From positions 124,001 through 188,000 of the forward strand of contig NZ_FTNV01000001.1 in NCBI RefSeq assembly GCF_900156535.1: 64,000 nucleotides of DNA. The letters run 5' to 3'. Numbering within the stretch: the stretch's first letter is position 1; each line of letters opens with the position of its first letter. Made by a program: the position numbers and the translations under genes. Below the pieces are notes generated by a model. The model searched no databases, had not been told where the DNA came from, and saw only the letters and a list, made by a program, of their open reading frames with translations. This stretch comes from Roseovarius nanhaiticus. GTDB lineage: Bacteria > Pseudomonadota > Alphaproteobacteria > Rhodobacterales > Rhodobacteraceae. Positions 30,047 to 38,886 of the stretch are shown here, piece after piece.

Positions 30047-30922
30047 ATGCAGCTCGTTCTTCACGCAGGCGCCCACATCACCGACGAAGACCGCCTGCTG
30101 AAATGCCTCACGGCAAACCAGGAAGTGCTGACCGAGCGCGGGACCCAGGTGCCCTACCCAAAGGAATACCGCCGCCTTCTGCGCGACGTTCTACACGCCG
30201 GAGCGCAGGGCAGCCTGGCGCCGGATACGCGCGAGGTCCTGATGGACGCGCTTGGCTTCGACACACCGCCCGAGCGTTTGATCCTCTCGAACCCCGGTTT
30301 TTTCGGCACGCCCAAGATGGCGGCCTCGGGCGGGGATTTCTATACCTCCGCCGCGGGCCGCACGCAGATCTTCCGCGAGATTTTCGCCGGCGACGAGATC
30401 GAGATGTTCTTCGCCATCTGCAATCCGGCCACCTTCCTGCCCGCGATTATGGCGCAGACCAAGTTCGACACGCTGGCTGCCTATCTGGGCGGCACCGACC
30501 CGCGCGAAATGCGCTGGTCTGGCATGATTCAGCGCGTGCGGGCCGCCATCCCCGATATTCCGATCACCGTCTGGTGCAACGAGGATACGCCTCTGATCTG
30601 GGGCCAAATCCTGCGCGAAATGGCCGGAGTCGAGCCGGGTGTGCCGCTGAATGGCGAACACGCCCTTTTGCGCGAAATCATGAGCCCGGCGGGCATGACC
30701 CGCTTCGAGAGCTATCTCGAGCAGCATCCCGGCATGACCGAGATGCAAAAACGCCGCGTCATTTCGGCCTTTCTCGACAAGTTCGCCCAAGAAGATGCCA
30801 TAGAGGAAGAGCTGGACCTGCCCGGCTGGACCGACGAACTGGTGGACGAGCTGAGCGATCTTTACGATGATGATGTCTATGAAATTGGGCGCCTGCCCGG
30901 GATCACGCTGATCACACCCTGA
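30047..30922 (+). CDS. Conserved protein with degenerate sulfotransferase-like fold
   Basis: A 291-aa protein. The N terminus LVLHAGAHITDEDRLLKCL resembles the sulfotransferase P-loop family (HxGAHKTGTTxLQ...) but the phosphate-binding residues are replaced, so PAPS binding is doubtful. The rest is acidic and has no recognisable catalytic motif. The ATG at 30047 starts this strand; upstream open frame is not conserved-looking. It lies between uvrB and tRNA-Thr. Function unknown; the family assignment is an inference. Confidence 0.55.
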   Translation: MQLVLHAGAHITDEDRLLKCLTANQEVLTERGTQVPYPKEYRRLLRDVLHAGAQGSLAPDTREVLMDALGFDTPPERLILSNPGFFGTPKMAASGGDFYTSAAGRTQIFREIFAGDEIEMFFAICNPATFLPAIMAQTKFDTLAAYLGGTDPREMRWSGMIQRVRAAIPDIPITVWCNEDTPLIWGQILREMAGVEPGVPLNGEHALLREIMSPAGMTRFESYLEQHPGMTEMQKRRVISAFLDKFAQEDAIEEELDLPGWTDELVDELSDLYDDDVYEIGRLPGITLITP

Positions 30923-30978
30923 CATCTGCGCAACGCCGCTTGCCAAGTGCGCACCCCCCTGCTAAACGCCTCTCCGGC

Positions 30979-31054
30979 GCCCCTATAGCTCAGCTGGTAG
31001 AGCAACTGATTTGTAATCAGTAGGTCCGCGGTTCGAGTCCGTGTGGGGGCACCA
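30979..31054 (+). tRNA. tRNA-Thr(TGT)
   Basis: A 76-base cloverleaf with encoded CCA. Acceptor stem 30979-30985 pairs with 31044-31050. The anticodon stem CTGAT/ATCAG encloses TTTGTAA (anticodon TGT), and the T-loop is GTTCGAGTC. It ends two bases from the convergent phospholipid operon. Confidence 0.98.
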
Positions 31055-31056
31055 TT

Positions 31057-31710
31057 TTACTTCTTTCTCGGGGGTGTGGTCAGCAGGCCGTGGCGTATCC
31101 GAAATGCGCGGCGCAGCGACGTCGCGGCAGCGCCAAGTGTGACCAGCCACAGCGCGGCGGTCAGCATAGTACCCTGGGGCACCACATGGGTTTCGAATAT
31201 CGCCAGTACGGCTGCGCCGGTGATCAGCGCCATGCGGTGCGGCTTGGCCATGGGGCCGCAGAAGTCCGGCGCTAATCCGACAGAGGTGCCCAGCTCGCGG
31301 GTGTAGGCGGTCAGCACCGCCATAGTGGCCGCGGCAAGGCCGAGCGCAGGCTGGCCGATGCCGATGCCCGCACCGAAAAGGATCGCGATATCCGATACGC
31401 GGTCCGGAAACTCATTCCAAAGGGGGCCATCGGGCGCCGCGCGCCCCGCCTCCACTGCGACCATCCCGTCGAAGAGATTGCACAGAAGGCGCATCTGGCA
31501 ACCGAGCGCGGCGATCAGCAAGAGCGGCGCGGCCCATTCCGGAAACACCGCAAGCGCCGCAAAGGCTAGGCCCGCGATGGCGGCAAAGACCATGCTGGCG
31601 AGCGAGATGCCGTTGGGCGTGGCGCCGCGCGCGGCCAGGATACGGGTGACGCGCGCCGCCCAGGCGGTATCGCGGCTGCCGAGGGGGCGGCGGTTGGCGG
31701 GGTCAGGCAT
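31057..31710 (-). CDS. CDP-alcohol phosphotransferase family protein
   Basis: A 217-aa membrane enzyme with several hydrophobic segments. The family motif is present in a variant form (NLFDGMVAVE then a stretch ending PDRVSD): the first Asp of DxxDG is Asn and A-R is A-V, but the last DRVSD pair is kept. Such variants exist in bacterial families of this class. It transfers an alcohol to a CDP-lipid or the like. It is the last gene of the operon 33661-31057 and overlaps the previous gene by 8 bases. Confidence 0.78.
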   Translation of the reverse strand: MPDPANRRPLGSRDTAWAARVTRILAARGATPNGISLASMVFAAIAGLAFAALAVFPEWAAPLLLIAALGCQMRLLCNLFDGMVAVEAGRAAPDGPLWNEFPDRVSDIAILFGAGIGIGQPALGLAAATMAVLTAYTRELGTSVGLAPDFCGPMAKPHRMALITGAAVLAIFETHVVPQGTMLTAALWLVTLGAAATSLRRAFRIRHGLLTTPPRKK

Positions 31711-32098
31711 GGGGCGTCCTTTCGGCGGCGCGCTGGCGCAGGATGTTATAGGTCAGGATATAGCTGGAGGAGACAATCAGCGGCACGGCGATCGTGGCCC
31801 AGATCCGCGGCGTGCCGGTAACTCCATGGGCCAGGATCAGGAGCGTGGCGGATCCCATCAGCGCGATAAGCGCAGGCAGGACATAGGCGAGCGGGCCGCG
31901 CATCCGCGGCCGCATCCAGTCGACACAGCCTTTCAGCCCGAAGGTCAGCGCGCCGGAAATGCTGCCCTGAACCAGCCCCGCCAACAGCGCCGCGCCCGTC
32001 CCGTGCCCGGCGTTGACCCAGACGGCCCAGCCGCCCATCGCGGCAAAGCCGAAGGCGACATGCACGGGCGTGCTGGCGGCGAGGGCGCGCAGGCTCAA
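31703..32098 (-). CDS. Small integral membrane protein of the phospholipid operon
   Basis: About 131 residues with four hydrophobic segments (residues about 8-25, 30-52, 65-90 and 95-115) and a basic C terminus. I cannot assign a family. There is no ATG in frame near the start; the best start is a TTG at 32098 that overlaps the cdsA-like stop (TTGA) with GGTGGGA upstream. It sits between the CdsA-like and CDP-alcohol genes, so a role in lipid head-group handling is likely. Confidence 0.6.
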   Translation of the reverse strand: MSLRALAASTPVHVAFGFAAMGGWAVWVNAGHGTGAALLAGLVQGSISGALTFGLKGCVDWMRPRMRGPLAYVLPALIALMGSATLLILAHGVTGTPRIWATIAVPLIVSSSYILTYNILRQRAAERTPHA

Positions 32099-33030
32099 TG
32101 CACATCCCACCAGAAGCGGATGATGTGGAAAAAGATGGGCGCCGAGAAGATCACCGAATCCAGCCTGTCGATGAACCCGCCATGCCCGGCGATCAGATGG
32201 CCCCAATCCTTGACGCCTCGGTCACGCTTGATCGCCGACATGACCAGCCCGCCGAAAAAGCCCATGAGCGTGATGGCCAGCGAGATGGCGAAAGCCTGAA
32301 CGGGTGTGAAAGGCGTGATCCAGAAAAGCGCCGCGCCAAGCAGGCTGGCGCTCAGCACGCCGCCCACCAGCCCCTCCAGCGTTTTCGACGGCGACAGGCG
32401 GGGTGCCACCTTGCGGCGTCCCAGAAGCTTGCCCCAGACATATTGCATCACGTCGCTGAACTGCACGACAACGATCAGGAAGAAGATCAGGAACAGGCCC
32501 TCGCCCTCATGGCCCGGAATGGTGAGGCTAAGGACCGCAGGCACGTGGCTGACGCAGAAAACAGCGATCATCAGCGCCCATTGCGCCTCGGAGACGCGGA
32601 TCAGGAAATTGTCCGTCTGCCCACGCAGCGCCGACAGGATCGGCATGAAGAGAAAGGCATAGACCGGGATGAAGATGGAATAGAACCCGTACCAGCCCAT
32701 GCCGACCGACAGATACTGCAGGGGCAGCACGACAAACACGGCGGCAGCCAGCGCCCAGTGATCCGCCGCCTTCGTGTTGGTCAGCGTCAGAAATTCGCGC
32801 AGCGCCGCGAAGGAGCAGAGGGCGAAAAGCACCACCACCCCAGTCGGCCCCAGCGTGAAGGCCAGCGCGATCACACCCGCCATGACCCACCAGGCATTGA
32901 TACGCGCGTTGAGGTTCTGAACCGTCAGGTTGTCCGGCGACGCGCGGCGCGCCACGAGGCGGCCCGCAACGCTGGCGATGACCAGAACCGTCAGAACGCA
33001 AAGCGCCAGAATCGTGAATTGGCTGTTCAT
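32095..33030 (-). CDS. Phosphatidate cytidylyltransferase-like protein
   Basis: A 311-aa polytopic protein with the CdsA signature SAIKRDRGVKDWG...HGGFIDRLD near the C terminus. CdsA makes CDP-diacylglycerol from phosphatidate and CTP. A second, housekeeping CdsA is expected elsewhere in the genome, so this one may serve a special lipid. The ATG at 33030 is one base before the acyltransferase stop. Confidence 0.88.
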   Translation of the reverse strand: MNSQFTILALCVLTVLVIASVAGRLVARRASPDNLTVQNLNARINAWWVMAGVIALAFTLGPTGVVVLFALCSFAALREFLTLTNTKAADHWALAAAVFVVLPLQYLSVGMGWYGFYSIFIPVYAFLFMPILSALRGQTDNFLIRVSEAQWALMIAVFCVSHVPAVLSLTIPGHEGEGLFLIFFLIVVVQFSDVMQYVWGKLLGRRKVAPRLSPSKTLEGLVGGVLSASLLGAALFWITPFTPVQAFAISLAITLMGFFGGLVMSAIKRDRGVKDWGHLIAGHGGFIDRLDSVIFSAPIFFHIIRFWWDVH

Positions 33031-33031
33031 G

Positions 33032-33661
33032 TCATCGCTCCTCGGGCGCCAGGGCCAGCAGCGCGCCGCGCGTGCGGGTCAGAAAATCCGCCTTGTCCTC
33101 ACCTTCGTTCAGGCGCAAGGGCGCGCCGAAGGTGACGGTACAGATCAGCGGAATGGGCACCAGCGCGCCCTTGGGCATCACGCGGTTCAGATTGGCGATC
33201 CAGACCGGCACCAGATCCACGTCAGGGTTGGCATGGGCCAAATGGTAGAGACCCGATTTGAAGGGCAGCAAGGCATCCTCGCCCGTATTGCGCGTGCCCT
33301 CGGGAAAGAGGATCAGGCTATCGCCGCCCTCCAGCGCCGCGCCCATCTGCGACACCGGATCGCCTTGCCGTGTCTCGGGGTTGCGGTCGATCAGAACGGC
33401 GCGGAACACTTCGCGCCCGATGAAGGCGCGCAGACGCGAGGCCAGCCAATAGTCCGACCCCGCGACAGGCCGGGTGCGCGCGCGCATCTCGCGGGGCAGC
33501 ACCGTCCAGATCAGGACGAAATCGCCGTGGCTGGCGTGGTTGGCGAAGTAGATGCGCTGGCGCGGAACCGGCTCCGCACCCTGCCAGATGCCGCGCACTG
33601 CAGTGATCGCACGGGCAAAACCGACGATCAGTGTCGCGCAGACCCGCGCGCCAACACTCAC
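33032..33661 (-). CDS. 1-acylglycerol-3-phosphate acyltransferase family protein
   Basis: A PlsC-type acyltransferase (about 209 aa). It has the acyl-acceptor motif NHASHGD (HxxxxD) and FPEGTR, the two family hallmarks. The GTG at 33661 is favoured: GAGGG lies 6 bases upstream. An upstream GTG at 33688 has no such site. First gene of the four-gene lipid operon, 46 bases beyond the ABC transporter operon end. Confidence 0.85.
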   Translation of the reverse strand: MSVGARVCATLIVGFARAITAVRGIWQGAEPVPRQRIYFANHASHGDFVLIWTVLPREMRARTRPVAGSDYWLASRLRAFIGREVFRAVLIDRNPETRQGDPVSQMGAALEGGDSLILFPEGTRNTGEDALLPFKSGLYHLAHANPDVDLVPVWIANLNRVMPKGALVPIPLICTVTFGAPLRLNEGEDKADFLTRTRGALLALAPEER

Positions 33662-33706
33662 GCTGCGCCCTCGGGCGCCGTGCACCACATCCCGGCTGTC
33701 ACGCGC

Positions 33707-35329
33707 TTACTCGGCATTTTCCAGCGCGCGCTCGTATTCCTGCCCCGGAATCGCATCCAGCAGGGACTGCGTGTACTCCGTATCCGGGCTGTGCAGCACC
33801 TTGCCCGCCGGCCCCGCCTCGACGATGCGGCCCTTCTGCATGACGATGATCCGGTCGCAGATACGCGCCGCGACGCGCAGGTCATGCGTGATGAACAGCA
33901 TAGACAGGTCCAGCCGCGTCTTGAGATCCGCCAGAAGGTCAAGCACCTGCGCCTGGATCGACACGTCGAGGGCGGATACCGCCTCGTCCGCGATGATGAT
34001 CCTGGGGTCCAGCGCGAGGGCGCGGGCGATGCCGATGCGCTGCCGCTGCCCGCCCGAAAACTCGTGCGGAAAACGGTTCATGGCAGAGCCGTCGAGGCCC
34101 ACAAGTTCCAAGAGTTCACGCGCGCGATCCATCGCCTGCGCCTTGGGCGTGCCATAGGCAATCAGCCCTTCGGTCAGGATGCGGCTGACCCGCGCCCGAG
34201 GGTTAAGAGACGAAAACGGGTCCTGAAAGATCATCTGCAGCTTGCGCCGCTGATCCCGCAGCTCGGCGCCCGACATATGCGCGATATCGGCGCCATCCAC
34301 CATCACGCGCCCGCTATCGGGGTCGAGCAGCCGCACGAGGCAACGCCCGACCGTCGATTTGCCCGATCCGCTCTCGCCCACGATGCCGATCGTCTCGCCT
34401 GCATAAAGCTGGAAGCTGACATCCTGCACGGCCTTCACCACCCGACGCTTGCCGAAAAGCGTGCCGGAGCCGGTCGAGAACGTCTTGTTCAACCCCTCCA
34501 CCGTGAGGATCGGGTCGCGCGTCTGCTCGGCCGCCTCGGCGCGCTGGGTCAGGCGCGGGATCGCGTCGATCAGCGCGCGAGTATAAGGATGCTGGGGCTT
34601 CAGCAGAACCTCATCCGCCGTTCCGGTCTCGACGATCTTGCCGGTCTGCATCACGATCACCCGGTCGGCGATATCGGCCACAACACCGAAATCATGCGTG
34701 ATAAAGATCACCGCCATACCGCGCGATTTCCGCAGGTTCTCGATCAGCTCCAGGATCTGCGCCTGTGTCGTCACATCGAGGGCGGTCGTCGGCTCGTCCG
34801 CGATCAGGATATCGGGCTCCAGCGCCAGCGCCATCGCGATCATCACTCGCTGCCGCTGCCCGCCCGACAGCTGAAACGGATAGGCGCGAATGGCCGAGTT
34901 GGGGTCGGGGATGCCGACCTCGTCCAAGAGTTCCAGCGCGCGCTTTTGCCGCTCGGCGGGGCGCAGCACCCCGTGGGCCTCAAAGACTTCGGCAATCTGC
35001 GCGCCGACTCGCATCAGCGGGTTGAGCGCGCTCAGCGGCTCCTGAAAGATCATCGAAATGCGTCCGCCGCGCAGCTTGAGCATCTCCTTTTCGGGCAGGT
35101 CCAGAATCTCACGCCCGTCAAAGGTGATCGTGCCGCCTGCGGGCTTCACGCCCTGCGGCAGAAGGCCCATGACGGCATTCGCCGACATCGACTTGCCCGA
35201 GCCGGACTCGCCCACGATGCAGAGGATCTCGCCCGGCGCGAGGTCGAAATTGATATCCTCGGCCGCGAACTTTCGGTCGGCCCCTTCGGGCAGCGCGATG
35301 GCGAGGTCTCGGATTTGAAGCAGGCTCAT
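33707..35329 (-). CDS. ABC transporter ATP-binding protein, DppD-DppF fusion
   Basis: A 540-aa fusion of the two ATPases of a peptide/nickel-class importer. Each half has Walker A (GESGSGKS twice), an LSGGQRQR / FSGGQRQR signature, and Walker B (ADEPTTALD and ADEAVSALD). The N-terminal half resembles DppD and the C-terminal half DppF (oligopeptide ABC C-terminal region). Start ATG overlaps the permease stop (ATGA). Last gene of the 38789-33707 operon. Confidence 0.92.
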   Translation of the reverse strand: MSLLQIRDLAIALPEGADRKFAAEDINFDLAPGEILCIVGESGSGKSMSANAVMGLLPQGVKPAGGTITFDGREILDLPEKEMLKLRGGRISMIFQEPLSALNPLMRVGAQIAEVFEAHGVLRPAERQKRALELLDEVGIPDPNSAIRAYPFQLSGGQRQRVMIAMALALEPDILIADEPTTALDVTTQAQILELIENLRKSRGMAVIFITHDFGVVADIADRVIVMQTGKIVETGTADEVLLKPQHPYTRALIDAIPRLTQRAEAAEQTRDPILTVEGLNKTFSTGSGTLFGKRRVVKAVQDVSFQLYAGETIGIVGESGSGKSTVGRCLVRLLDPDSGRVMVDGADIAHMSGAELRDQRRKLQMIFQDPFSSLNPRARVSRILTEGLIAYGTPKAQAMDRARELLELVGLDGSAMNRFPHEFSGGQRQRIGIARALALDPRIIIADEAVSALDVSIQAQVLDLLADLKTRLDLSMLFITHDLRVAARICDRIIVMQKGRIVEAGPAGKVLHSPDTEYTQSLLDAIPGQEYERALENAE

Positions 35330-36165
35330 TCAGATTTCCTCGTCAGGCGCGGGTTGAGCGCGTCGTTCAGGCCCTCGCCGATCAGGTTCAGCGCCAAGAC
35401 GGTCAGCAGGATCGCCATGCCGGGCAGGAAGGACAGCCACCATGCGGTGCGGATGACAGTGCGCGCGGCCCCGATCATGTAGCCCCACGACATGATGTTG
35501 GGATCGCCGAGGCCCAGAAAGGACAGCGAGCTTTCCAGCAAAATCGCCTGCGCGACCATCAGCGAGGCCAGCACGATGATGGGCGGCAGCGCGTTGGGCA
35601 GCACATGGCGCAGGATGATCTGCGTATTGCCAAGGCCCGACAGCGTTGCAGCCTCGACGAATTCACGTGTGCGCAGGCTCAGCACCTCGCCGCGCACGAG
35701 GCGCGCGACCGGAGGCCACGAGACGATGGCGATGGCGATGATCACGAAGGTCAGGCTGGGCTGAAAGATCGCCAGCAGAACGATGGCCAGCGCGAAACTA
35801 GGGATCGTCTGAAAGAACTCGGTGAACCGCATCAACGCGTCATCGGTGCGCCCGGCGAAATAGCCCGCCAGCGCGCCCACCGGAACGCCGATAGCCAGCG
35901 CCACGATGGTCGACACAAGGCCGACCAGCAGGCTGACATAAGCCCCATGCGCGAGGCCCGACAGCACGTTGCGCCCCAGCGCATCGGTGCCCAGCAACAA
36001 GCCATCCTGGGTGAATGGCGGCAGAAACGGACGCTGCACCATCTTCCAAGGGCTTTGCGGAAACATGATGGGCGCGAGGATTGCGGCCAGCACCACGAGT
36101 GTCAGGATCACGAGGCCAATCACGGCGCCGCGGTTATAGCAAAAGCGTTTCCAGAAATCCCTCAT
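35326..36165 (-). CDS. ABC transporter permease, DppC-type
   Basis: A 279-aa inner membrane permease with an N-terminal hydrophilic stretch, about six helices, and the EAA loop (EAATLSGLGNTQIILRHVLPN) that contacts the ATPase. Start ATG overlaps the DppB-type stop (ATGA). Confidence 0.93.
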   Translation of the reverse strand: MRDFWKRFCYNRGAVIGLVILTLVVLAAILAPIMFPQSPWKMVQRPFLPPFTQDGLLLGTDALGRNVLSGLAHGAYVSLLVGLVSTIVALAIGVPVGALAGYFAGRTDDALMRFTEFFQTIPSFALAIVLLAIFQPSLTFVIIAIAIVSWPPVARLVRGEVLSLRTREFVEAATLSGLGNTQIILRHVLPNALPPIIVLASLMVAQAILLESSLSFLGLGDPNIMSWGYMIGAARTVIRTAWWLSFLPGMAILLTVLALNLIGEGLNDALNPRLTRKSE

Positions 36166-37133
36166 GACGTCAGCCTTATGCGCGGGTCGATGATGACGTA
36201 GACGACATCGGTAATCAGGTTGAAGAGCAGCACCATCGCCGCCGAGATGTAGAAGACGCCAAGGATCACGTTGTAATCGCGCTGATTGATCGCCTCGAAC
36301 ATCAGGCGCCCGATGCCCGGCCAGGCAAAGACCGTCTCGGTCAGGATCGCGCCACCAAAAATCTGGCCTGCCTGAAGGCCCGCCAGCGTGATGACCGGTA
36401 ACAGTGCGTTGCGCAGAATATGGCGGCGCTGGATCAGCCCACGGCGCAGACCCTTGGCCCGCGCGGTTTTCACGAAATCAAGGCGGCTGACCTCCAGCAT
36501 CGATGCCCGCGTCATGCGCATGTAGATCGCCATAAAGAAAAGGCCCAGCGTCGTCGCGGGCAGCACCAGATGCTTGGCCACGTCCAGCACATGCGCCAGG
36601 CCCGTATAGCCCGCGCCGATGGTCGAATAACCGAAGCCCGGCAGCCAGCCCAGCCAGACCGAAAAGACCAGCGCCGCCATCAGCGCCACCCAGAAGAGGG
36701 GCGTCGCGTAAAAGAGCAGCGCGAGGGTCGAGATCACTGTGTCGCCCCAGCTGCCCTGACGGGCCGAGGCGGCGACACCGGCGATGACGCCCAGCACCAG
36801 CGACAGCACAAAGGCCACGCCCGTCAGCAAAAGAGTCGCGGGCAGGCGATCGCCGATCAGCTCGGCCACCGGCATCTGCTGGCGGAAGGAATATCCAAGG
36901 TCCAGCTGGACGGCACCCTTAAGGTAGATCCAGAGCTGAACGTAAAGCGGCTGATCGAGGCCAAAGCGCGTACGCAGATCGGCGAGAAATTTCTCGTCGG
37001 CAGCGCCTGCCTCACCGGCCATCACGGCGGCGGGATCACCCGGCGCGGCATGGATCAGGAAGAAATTGAAGATCAGGATGGCCAGCAGGATGAAAACCGC
37101 CTTGACCAGCCTGCCCAGGATGAAACGTGTCAC
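36162..37133 (-). CDS. ABC transporter permease, DppB-type
   Basis: A 323-aa permease with a first helix, a large periplasmic loop (residues about 30-100) and the EAA-type loop near KTARAKGLRRGLIQRRHILRN. The start is GTG at 37133. Partners: DppC-type next to it, the fused ATPase and the binding protein upstream. Confidence 0.92.
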   Translation of the reverse strand: MTRFILGRLVKAVFILLAILIFNFFLIHAAPGDPAAVMAGEAGAADEKFLADLRTRFGLDQPLYVQLWIYLKGAVQLDLGYSFRQQMPVAELIGDRLPATLLLTGVAFVLSLVLGVIAGVAASARQGSWGDTVISTLALLFYATPLFWVALMAALVFSVWLGWLPGFGYSTIGAGYTGLAHVLDVAKHLVLPATTLGLFFMAIYMRMTRASMLEVSRLDFVKTARAKGLRRGLIQRRHILRNALLPVITLAGLQAGQIFGGAILTETVFAWPGIGRLMFEAINQRDYNVILGVFYISAAMVLLFNLITDVVYVIIDPRIRLTS

Positions 37134-37170
37134 ACTGTCTGCCCTGTTGTTTGCCGTGTTTTTAGGTGGA

Positions 37171-37194
37171 TCCGGGACGCCGCAGCGCCCCGGA
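37171..37194 (-). other. Stem-loop between binding-protein and permease genes
   Basis: A 10-bp stem (one G-U pair) with a 4-base loop in the 78-base gap between the binding-protein gene and the first permease. No T run follows on the minus strand. Such stems often raise the mRNA share of the binding protein; inference only. Confidence 0.45.
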
Positions 37195-37211
37195 CCATTG
37201 GGCGGTTGCCC

Positions 37212-38789
37212 TTACTCTTTCGCAATCCACGCATCGCGGAAGCCGTCATTTACGCCCAGCGCTGTGCTGACTGGATTCTTGACGTCGCAGCGATAGATGG
37301 TCGGAAAGCCCAGCTCGAGCAGCCAGATATTCGGCACATCCGAGACGATCTGATCCTGGATCTGCTTATAGGCAGCGCGGCGCTCTTCGGGGTCGGCCAT
37401 CAGGGCCGCCTCGTTGAACATCTTGTCCGTCTCAGGATTCTGGTAGTTTGCCACGTTGTTCCAGGGCGAGCCAGGCTCGGCATTGTTGCCAAGATAGGTC
37501 CGCGACACGCCCAGGGCCGGATCGCCGTACTGGTAGAGATAGGTGAACGCGAGGTCGAAGTCGCGATCGCTGATCTTCTGGTTCCAGCCAGCCACGTCCG
37601 CAGGCACCAGCTCGGCATTCATGCCGATCTCCGACAGGTTCTGCTTGACCGCTTCGGCCCAGCGGGTCCACGTCTCGCCGTAGGGCAGGCCGAGGATGCG
37701 GATGGTCTCGCCGTTATAGCTCGACTCCTCAAGCAGTTTCTTGGCTTCTTCCGGGTTGTAGGAGATGTCCGGAGTGTCGCCATCGTAGAACCGTGTCGAG
37801 GACGACAGCGGGCCTGTCGCGACCTTGCCCAGATCATTCCACAGCGCCGACTTGGCGAATTCGCGGTCGACCGCATGCATGATCGCCTTGCGGACCTTCA
37901 CGTCGTCCAGCGGGGCGTTGTTCATGTTGACCCACATCCAGGACAGCGGGCCAAAGAATTCCCAGCCCTTGTCGGTGATGCAGGTATTCTCCATGTCGCG
38001 GATGCGCGGCACCTCGAAATTCTCGATCGAGCCGCCGGGCAGCACGTCGACCTTGCCGGTCTCATACGCCACCGCGCGCGAGGCCGCGTCGGGGATTACA
38101 TGGTAATAGACCTCATCGAGATAGGGCTTGCCCTCCATGTAATAGTCTTCGTTCTTGACCAGATGGATGTAGCTGCCCTTGACCCATTCATTGAACTTGA
38201 AGGGTCCGGTCCCGATGGGCGTATTGTTCGCCTCATTGGTCGTGAAATCCGTGCCCTCGTAGATGTGCTTGGGGATCATCGGGGTCGTGCCCGGCTCGAA
38301 GAGGCCGATGAAGGGGCCGAACGGGTTTTTCAGATTGAAGACCACGGTGTGATCGTCGGGCGTGTCGATGCTGTCCACATGGACCAGCGACGCACGCAGG
38401 CGCGCATGGGTTTCACGCAGGAACACGTCGATCGAGAATTTCACGTCCTCGGACGTGAACGGCTCGCCATCGTGAAAGGTGACGCCCTTGCGCAGGTTGA
38501 ACGTGTAGGTCAGCCCGTCCTCGGAAATGTCCCAGGACTCGGCCAACTGGCCCTCGGGCTGCAACTCGTGATCGTAGCGCAGCAGGCTTTCATAGATGTC
38601 ACCCGCGACCATCTGGGTCGGGCCGTTCTGAATGAGGCCGATCATCAGTCCCGGCGGCTCGGGCTGGATCACCACGTTCAGCGTGCCGCCTGCCTGCGGC
38701 TCGCCGTCTTGCGCAGCCAGCGGCCCGGCCAGAGCGCCGGTCAGCGCCAGTGCCAAGGCAGCTGCCGTAAATTTCATTGGTTTGAGCAT
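37212..38789 (-). CDS. ABC transporter substrate-binding protein, family 5 (peptide/nickel class)
   Basis: A 525-aa SBP_bac_5 lipoprotein-sized receptor with a Sec signal peptide (ends near GPLAAQDGEPQ). The typical SWDISEDGLTYTFNLRKGVTFHDG stretch is near residue 65-90. Ligands in this family range from peptides to nickel, opines and other amine conjugates; the ligand is likely the compound degraded by the plus-strand operon. Begins about 97 bases downstream of the GntR gene, same strand. Confidence 0.93.
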   Translation of the reverse strand: MLKPMKFTAAALALALTGALAGPLAAQDGEPQAGGTLNVVIQPEPPGLMIGLIQNGPTQMVAGDIYESLLRYDHELQPEGQLAESWDISEDGLTYTFNLRKGVTFHDGEPFTSEDVKFSIDVFLRETHARLRASLVHVDSIDTPDDHTVVFNLKNPFGPFIGLFEPGTTPMIPKHIYEGTDFTTNEANNTPIGTGPFKFNEWVKGSYIHLVKNEDYYMEGKPYLDEVYYHVIPDAASRAVAYETGKVDVLPGGSIENFEVPRIRDMENTCITDKGWEFFGPLSWMWVNMNNAPLDDVKVRKAIMHAVDREFAKSALWNDLGKVATGPLSSSTRFYDGDTPDISYNPEEAKKLLEESSYNGETIRILGLPYGETWTRWAEAVKQNLSEIGMNAELVPADVAGWNQKISDRDFDLAFTYLYQYGDPALGVSRTYLGNNAEPGSPWNNVANYQNPETDKMFNEAALMADPEERRAAYKQIQDQIVSDVPNIWLLELGFPTIYRCDVKNPVSTALGVNDGFRDAWIAKE

Positions 38790-38886
38790 TCGTTTTCACC
38801 CCTGTTGGTTGAGAGATTGGTTTTTGATTTTCTGGGTAGCTTATCGAAAGGTCTGTTGAATTCCACCCATGAATTTGGACAGGTCT

